Of a stretch of 64,000 bases of DNA, positions 60,321 through 64,000 are shown one piece after another. Both the position numbers and the translations under genes were made by a program. The notes beneath the pieces were generated by a model. It saw only the letters and a program-made list of their open reading frames with translations. It was not told the origin of the DNA and did not search any database. Within the stretch, counting starts at the first letter, position 1, and every line of letters begins with the position of its first letter. Source of the stretch: Massilia sp. PDC64 (lineage in GTDB: Bacteria; Pseudomonadota; Gammaproteobacteria; Burkholderiales; Burkholderiaceae_D); NCBI RefSeq assembly GCF_900101265.1, contig NZ_FMZS01000010.1, positions 62,001 through 126,000 on the forward strand. Direction: 5' to 3'.

Positions 60321-61865
60321 ATGAAGAGACGCTTCCGACCGTGGGCCCTGCCGGCCCTGCTGCTTTGCGCGGGCGCGCTGGCGGCGGCGCCGTCGCCGAC
60401 CGAGATCCGCATCGCCGAGAGCTTCGACACGCCGACGTCGATGCCGGGCCATCGGTCGCGCAACACGCTCACCGACGGCATCATGCTGCACGTGGTCGAA
60501 TCGCTGGTCGCGCTCAAGGCCGACCTCGGGGTGGGGCCCATGCTGGCCGACAGCTGGACGATTTCGCCCGACGGCAAGACGTACCGCTTCAAGCTGCGCC
60601 ACGGCGTGCGCTTCCACAACGGCGCGCCGGTCACGTCGGCCGAGGTAATCTGGAGCCTGAACCGGATCATGGATCCGCGCGCCGAATCGTATTGCCGCAA
60701 CCAGTACGACGGCAGCAAGGGCGCGAAAGTGGTGGCCGCGCGTGCCGACGCGCCCGACGCGGTCACGATCGAACTGGACCGGCCGAACGCGCTGTTCCTG
60801 CAGCAGCTGGCCAACATCCAGTGTCCGCTCGCGGTGCTGCACCCCGACTCGGTCGACGCCGCCGGCAAGTGGGTGCGTCCCATCGGCACCGGACCCTACA
60901 TCTTCGGCAAGTGGCGCCGCGGCCAGTTCGTCGAGTTGCTGGCCTGGCCCGGCTACCAGCCGCGCCCCGAGCCGCCCGACGGCCTGGCCGGCGCCAAGCG
61001 CCCGCTGGCGAACCTGCGCTTCGTCGTCATCCCCGACGCCGCCTCGCAGAAAGCGGCGTTCATGTCCGGGCAGGTCGACCTGATCACGGCCCAGAGCGAC
61101 AGTCCGCCGCCGAAAGCTCCGCTGTGGACGATCCACGTCGAGCAGAACCTCGATGCCAATGCGCTGTTGATGCAGTCGCGCGACCCGCTGTTGTCGAAGC
61201 CGGCGATGCGCCGCGCCGTGGCACTGTCGCTCGACCTGCCGACCCTGGTCGCCGCGCTGACGAACAAGACGACGACGTACAACCCGTCGCTCGTGCCGCT
61301 GGGGACCGCCAATTACTCGCCGGTGCATGCCAGGGGCTATACGCAGGACCTGGCGCAGGTGAAGGCGCTGCTGGCGCAGGCCGGCTACAAGGGGGAGGTC
61401 GTCACGATCCAGACCAACAAACGGTTCCCCGACCTGTACCGGATCGCCGTCGTCGCGCAGAGCATGCTGCGCCGGGCCGGCATCCACGCCGTCGTGGAAG
61501 TGCTGGAATGGGCGACGCAGGTGTCGAACTACCGCGAAGGCAAGTTCCAGATCATGGCCTTCACGTATTCCTCGCGCCTCGATCCGGCCGTGATGTACGG
61601 CGACGTCCTCGGCGACAAGAACCGCACCCCGACCAGCCAGTGGACCGACCCGGAAGCGAGCGCGATCCTGGCCCGCATCGCCGGCGTCAGCGATCCGGCG
61701 CAGCGCAAGGCCGCGTTCGAGCAGATCCACCAGCGCATGATCGCGGCCACGCCGATGATCGAGATCTACAACACGCCGGCGCTGGTCGCCGTCAGCAAGC
61801 GGCTGTCGGGTTTCGTGCCGTGGTCGCTGCATCGGCCGCGCCTGTTCAACGTCAGCAAACGATAG
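60321..61865 (+). CDS. Dipeptide-type ABC transporter substrate-binding protein
   Basis: 514-residue family 5 solute-binding protein. Signal peptide (WALPALLLCAGALAAAP), then ESLVALKADLGVGPMLADSW and FKLRHGVRFHNGAPVTSAE, typical of DppA/OppA. Delivers a peptide-like or amide ligand to the permeases that follow. No lipobox, so free in the periplasm. Confidence 0.93.
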   Translation: MKRRFRPWALPALLLCAGALAAAPSPTEIRIAESFDTPTSMPGHRSRNTLTDGIMLHVVESLVALKADLGVGPMLADSWTISPDGKTYRFKLRHGVRFHNGAPVTSAEVIWSLNRIMDPRAESYCRNQYDGSKGAKVVAARADAPDAVTIELDRPNALFLQQLANIQCPLAVLHPDSVDAAGKWVRPIGTGPYIFGKWRRGQFVELLAWPGYQPRPEPPDGLAGAKRPLANLRFVVIPDAASQKAAFMSGQVDLITAQSDSPPPKAPLWTIHVEQNLDANALLMQSRDPLLSKPAMRRAVALSLDLPTLVAALTNKTTTYNPSLVPLGTANYSPVHARGYTQDLAQVKALLAQAGYKGEVVTIQTNKRFPDLYRIAVVAQSMLRRAGIHAVVEVLEWATQVSNYREGKFQIMAFTYSSRLDPAVMYGDVLGDKNRTPTSQWTDPEASAILARIAGVSDPAQRKAAFEQIHQRMIAATPMIEIYNTPALVAVSKRLSGFVPWSLHRPRLFNVSKR

Positions 61866-61872
61866 GGTTCCC

Positions 61873-62814
61873 ATGTTGTCGTATGTCGCAAAACGCATCC
61901 TGATGGCGGTTCCCACGGCGCTCGTCGTGTCGCTGCTCGTGTTCGCCATGATCCGCCTCATCCCGGGCGACCCCGTCAGCCTGATGCTGGGCGACACGGG
62001 CGATCCGGCGCTGGCGCAGGAAATGCGCACCCAGCTGGGCCTTGACGAATCGCTGCCCCGCCAGTTCGCCGGCTGGGCCGGCCGGCTGCTGCACGGCGAC
62101 CTGGGCACGTCGGTCCGCACCGGCGAACCCGTGCTCGACCTGATCATGGAACGCTTTCCCGTCACGGCCCAGATCGTGCTGGCCGCCACGCTGCTGGCGA
62201 GCCTGATCGCGCTGCCGGCCGGCATGTTCGCGGCCTGGAAACAGAACCGCTGGCAGGACCTGACGGTCGTCTCGGGAGCGATCTTCCTCGTGTCGATTCC
62301 CAGTTTCTGGGCCGGCATCATGCTGATCTGGCTGTTCGGCGTGCAGCTCGACTGGCTGCCGACCTTCGGCTTCGAATCGTTCGCCGAGATCGGCTGGCCG
62401 GCGCTCAAGTACATGGTGCTGCCGGTCGTCGCGATCGCGCTGACGGAAATCGCGGCGCTGGCGCGGATGATGCGGGCCAGCACCATCGACGTGCTGCGGC
62501 TGGAATACATCGCCCATGCGCGCGCCAAGGGCCTCCCCGAGCGCCGCGTGCTGCTGCGCCACGCCTTCCCGAACGCGTTCGGCCCGACGCTGACCGTGAT
62601 CGGCCTCGTGCTGGGCCATTTGCTGTCGGGCGCGGCGGTGATCGAGACCGTGTTCACGCTGCCGGGGCTCGGCCGCCTGCTGGTCGAGGCGATTTCCTCG
62701 CGTGACTATCCGGTGGTACAGGGCTGCCTGCTGTTCGTCGCCTTCCTGTACGTGTTCGTCAACCTGGTCGTCGATCTGCTGTATCCGCTGTTCGACCCGC
62801 GTATCAAGCTGTAA
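61873..62814 (+). CDS. ABC transporter permease, DppB type
   Basis: 313 residues with six membrane segments, N-terminal RILMAVPTALVVSLLVFAM, the loop LRLEYIAHARAKGLPERRV (EAA motif) and SGAAVIETVFTLPGLGRLL. Starts 7 bases after the binding-protein gene. Confidence 0.95.
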   Translation: MLSYVAKRILMAVPTALVVSLLVFAMIRLIPGDPVSLMLGDTGDPALAQEMRTQLGLDESLPRQFAGWAGRLLHGDLGTSVRTGEPVLDLIMERFPVTAQIVLAATLLASLIALPAGMFAAWKQNRWQDLTVVSGAIFLVSIPSFWAGIMLIWLFGVQLDWLPTFGFESFAEIGWPALKYMVLPVVAIALTEIAALARMMRASTIDVLRLEYIAHARAKGLPERRVLLRHAFPNAFGPTLTVIGLVLGHLLSGAAVIETVFTLPGLGRLLVEAISSRDYPVVQGCLLFVAFLYVFVNLVVDLLYPLFDPRIKL

Positions 62815-62821
62815 TCCTGCC

Positions 62822-63646
62822 ATGACCACACATTTCAAGCGTATCAACCTGGTGGCCGGCACCGTATTCGTCGGCATCGTCGTGCTGATGGCTGCGCTCG
62901 GCACCGTCTACACGCCGTACGATCCGGTCGAAGGCGACCTGCTGGCCCGGTTCGCCGCGCCGTCCGGGGCGCACTGGCTGGGCACCGACGAATTCGGCCG
63001 CGACGTACTGTCGCGCATCATGGCCGGGGCCGGGGTCAGCGTGGCCGTCAGCATCGGCACCGTGGTGTTCGCCACGGTCCTCGGCGGCGTGCTCGGCATC
63101 CTCACCGGCTACCTCGGCGGCTGGACCGACCGCATCATCATGGTGTTCCTCGAATCGCTGATGGCGTTCCCGGGCCTGTTGCTGGCACTCGGCATCATGG
63201 CCATCGTCGGGCCCTCGAAATCCGGCGTCGTGCTGGCCCTCGGCCTGGCCTACACGCCGTCCGTGGCCCGCATCGCCCGCGCCACCGTGTTCGGCCTGCG
63301 CCAGCGCGACTACGTCGTCGCGTCCCGGGTGATGGGCAACAGCGGCTGGTGGACCGTGTGGCGCCACATCCTGCCCAACTGCGCGGCGCCGCTGCTGATC
63401 TTCGCCACGTCGCTGTTCGGCTCCGCGCTGCTGGCCGAAAGCGCGCTCAGCTTCCTCGGCCTCGGGGTGCCGCCGCCGGCGGCGTCGTGGGGCGGGATGC
63501 TGTCGGACGCCCGCAACGCCATGGAGCAGGCCATCTGGCTGTCGATTTTCCCGGGCATCATGATTTCGCTCGCGCTCCTCGGCATCAACATGCTGGGCGA
63601 CGCACTGCGCGACCTGCTCGACCCACGCATGAACGGAGGCCACTGA
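62822..63646 (+). CDS. ABC transporter permease, DppC type
   Basis: 274 residues, second permease of the importer. LGTDEFGRDVLSRIMAGAGV, six membrane segments, EAA motif in RDYVVASRVMGNSGWWTVWR, and ALSFLGLGVPPPAASWGGML. Start at ATG 62822, 7 bases after the previous stop; its end overlaps the ATPase gene by TGATG. Confidence 0.94.
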   Translation: MTTHFKRINLVAGTVFVGIVVLMAALGTVYTPYDPVEGDLLARFAAPSGAHWLGTDEFGRDVLSRIMAGAGVSVAVSIGTVVFATVLGGVLGILTGYLGGWTDRIIMVFLESLMAFPGLLLALGIMAIVGPSKSGVVLALGLAYTPSVARIARATVFGLRQRDYVVASRVMGNSGWWTVWRHILPNCAAPLLIFATSLFGSALLAESALSFLGLGVPPPAASWGGMLSDARNAMEQAIWLSIFPGIMISLALLGINMLGDALRDLLDPRMNGGH

Positions 63647-64000
63647 TGTCCCATCCACTTCTCAGCGTCCGCGACCTGACCATCACGTTCCCCGACGGGG
63701 AGGGCGGGCGCCGCCCCGTGGTCAACGGCATCGGCTTCGACCTCGACGCCGGCCGCTCGCTGGCCATCGTCGGCGAATCGGGCAGCGGCAAGACCATGAT
63801 CGGCAAGGCCCTGCTGGGGCTGCTGCCGGATGCGGCCGCCATCGACGCGGGCAGCCTGCGTTTCGACGGCCGCGAACTGACCGCCAACCGCGCGGCCGAC
63901 TGGCGCGCACTGCGCGGCTGCGAGATCGGCATGGTGTTCCAGGAGCCGATGGTGTCGCTCAATCCCGCCTTCCGCATCGGCGACCAGCTGACCGAGGCGC
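63646..64000 (+). CDS. ABC transporter ATP-binding protein, DppD type (partial)
   Basis: The first 118 codons of a DppD/OppD ATPase; the gene runs off the right edge. Walker A GESGSGKT at ~43-50 and Q-loop GMVFQEPMVSLNPAF are visible. ATG 63646 shares its A with the stop of the DppC-type gene. A DppF-type partner or fused second ATPase half may follow outside the window. Confidence 0.93.
   Translation, partial: MSHPLLSVRDLTITFPDGEGGRRPVVNGIGFDLDAGRSLAIVGESGSGKTMIGKALLGLLPDAAAIDAGSLRFDGRELTANRAADWRALRGCEIGMVFQEPMVSLNPAFRIGDQLTEA

Overview
The window is GC-rich DNA, most likely from a Massilia-like member of the Oxalobacteraceae (Betaproteobacteria). The evidence is protein-level resemblance plus housekeeping gene order: rnr-rlmB-cysE-yceH, and lpxH / two cyclophilins / cysS / glycosylase / accA / tilS / lysC / tRNA-Ser, an order common in Burkholderiales. 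No database search was run, so the genus is an inference.

Layout. (1) 1-17.1 kb: a type VI secretion cluster. A rightward block (tssM, tagF, an OmpA-domain gene) is followed by an unrelated glycosyltransferase, a leftward block (tssJ-tssK-tssL) and a rightward block (TPR lipoprotein, tssB, tssC, hcp, terminator, tssE, tssH, tssA). tssF, tssG, vgrG and PAAR genes are not in view. (2) 17.1-20 kb: a phasin, a small secreted protein, a cueR regulator with a textbook 19-bp-spacer promoter, an alpha/beta hydrolase, and four tandem identical tRNA-Leu(CAG) genes with their own promoter and terminator. (3) 20-37.2 kb: core genes, interrupted by a tightly overlapping five-gene operon (YtrA-type regulator, ABC ATPase, ABC permease, two paralogous secreted proteins of unknown function) with a clear promoter and operator. 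(4) 37.2-38.1 kb: a decayed island scar at tRNA-Ser(GCT), with a broken integrase, a frameshifted AlpA regulator and a degenerate tRNA-Cys-like sequence. (5) 38.1-42.5 kb: an SDR and an Old Yellow Enzyme with a divergent LysR, a truncated MocR remnant, a small ORF and a second LysR.

(6) 42.6-64 kb is the most interesting part. It is a long accessory, catabolic-looking region: a porin, a tannase-family esterase, a PepSY-flavodoxin-reductase fusion, a TonB-dependent receptor in one direction with astC-astD-astE (without astA or astB), a beta-propeller protein, an amidohydrolase, an SGNH hydrolase, a GntR-type regulator with two winged-helix segments, a C45-family acyltransferase/hydrolase, and a dipeptide-type ABC importer that runs off the right edge. 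The esterase gene and the receptor operon carry nearly the same promoter/operator sequence. My working hypothesis is a regulon that imports and dismantles an acylated ornithine-like or other amide/ester compound, perhaps a foreign siderophore. The substrate is not proven by the sequence.
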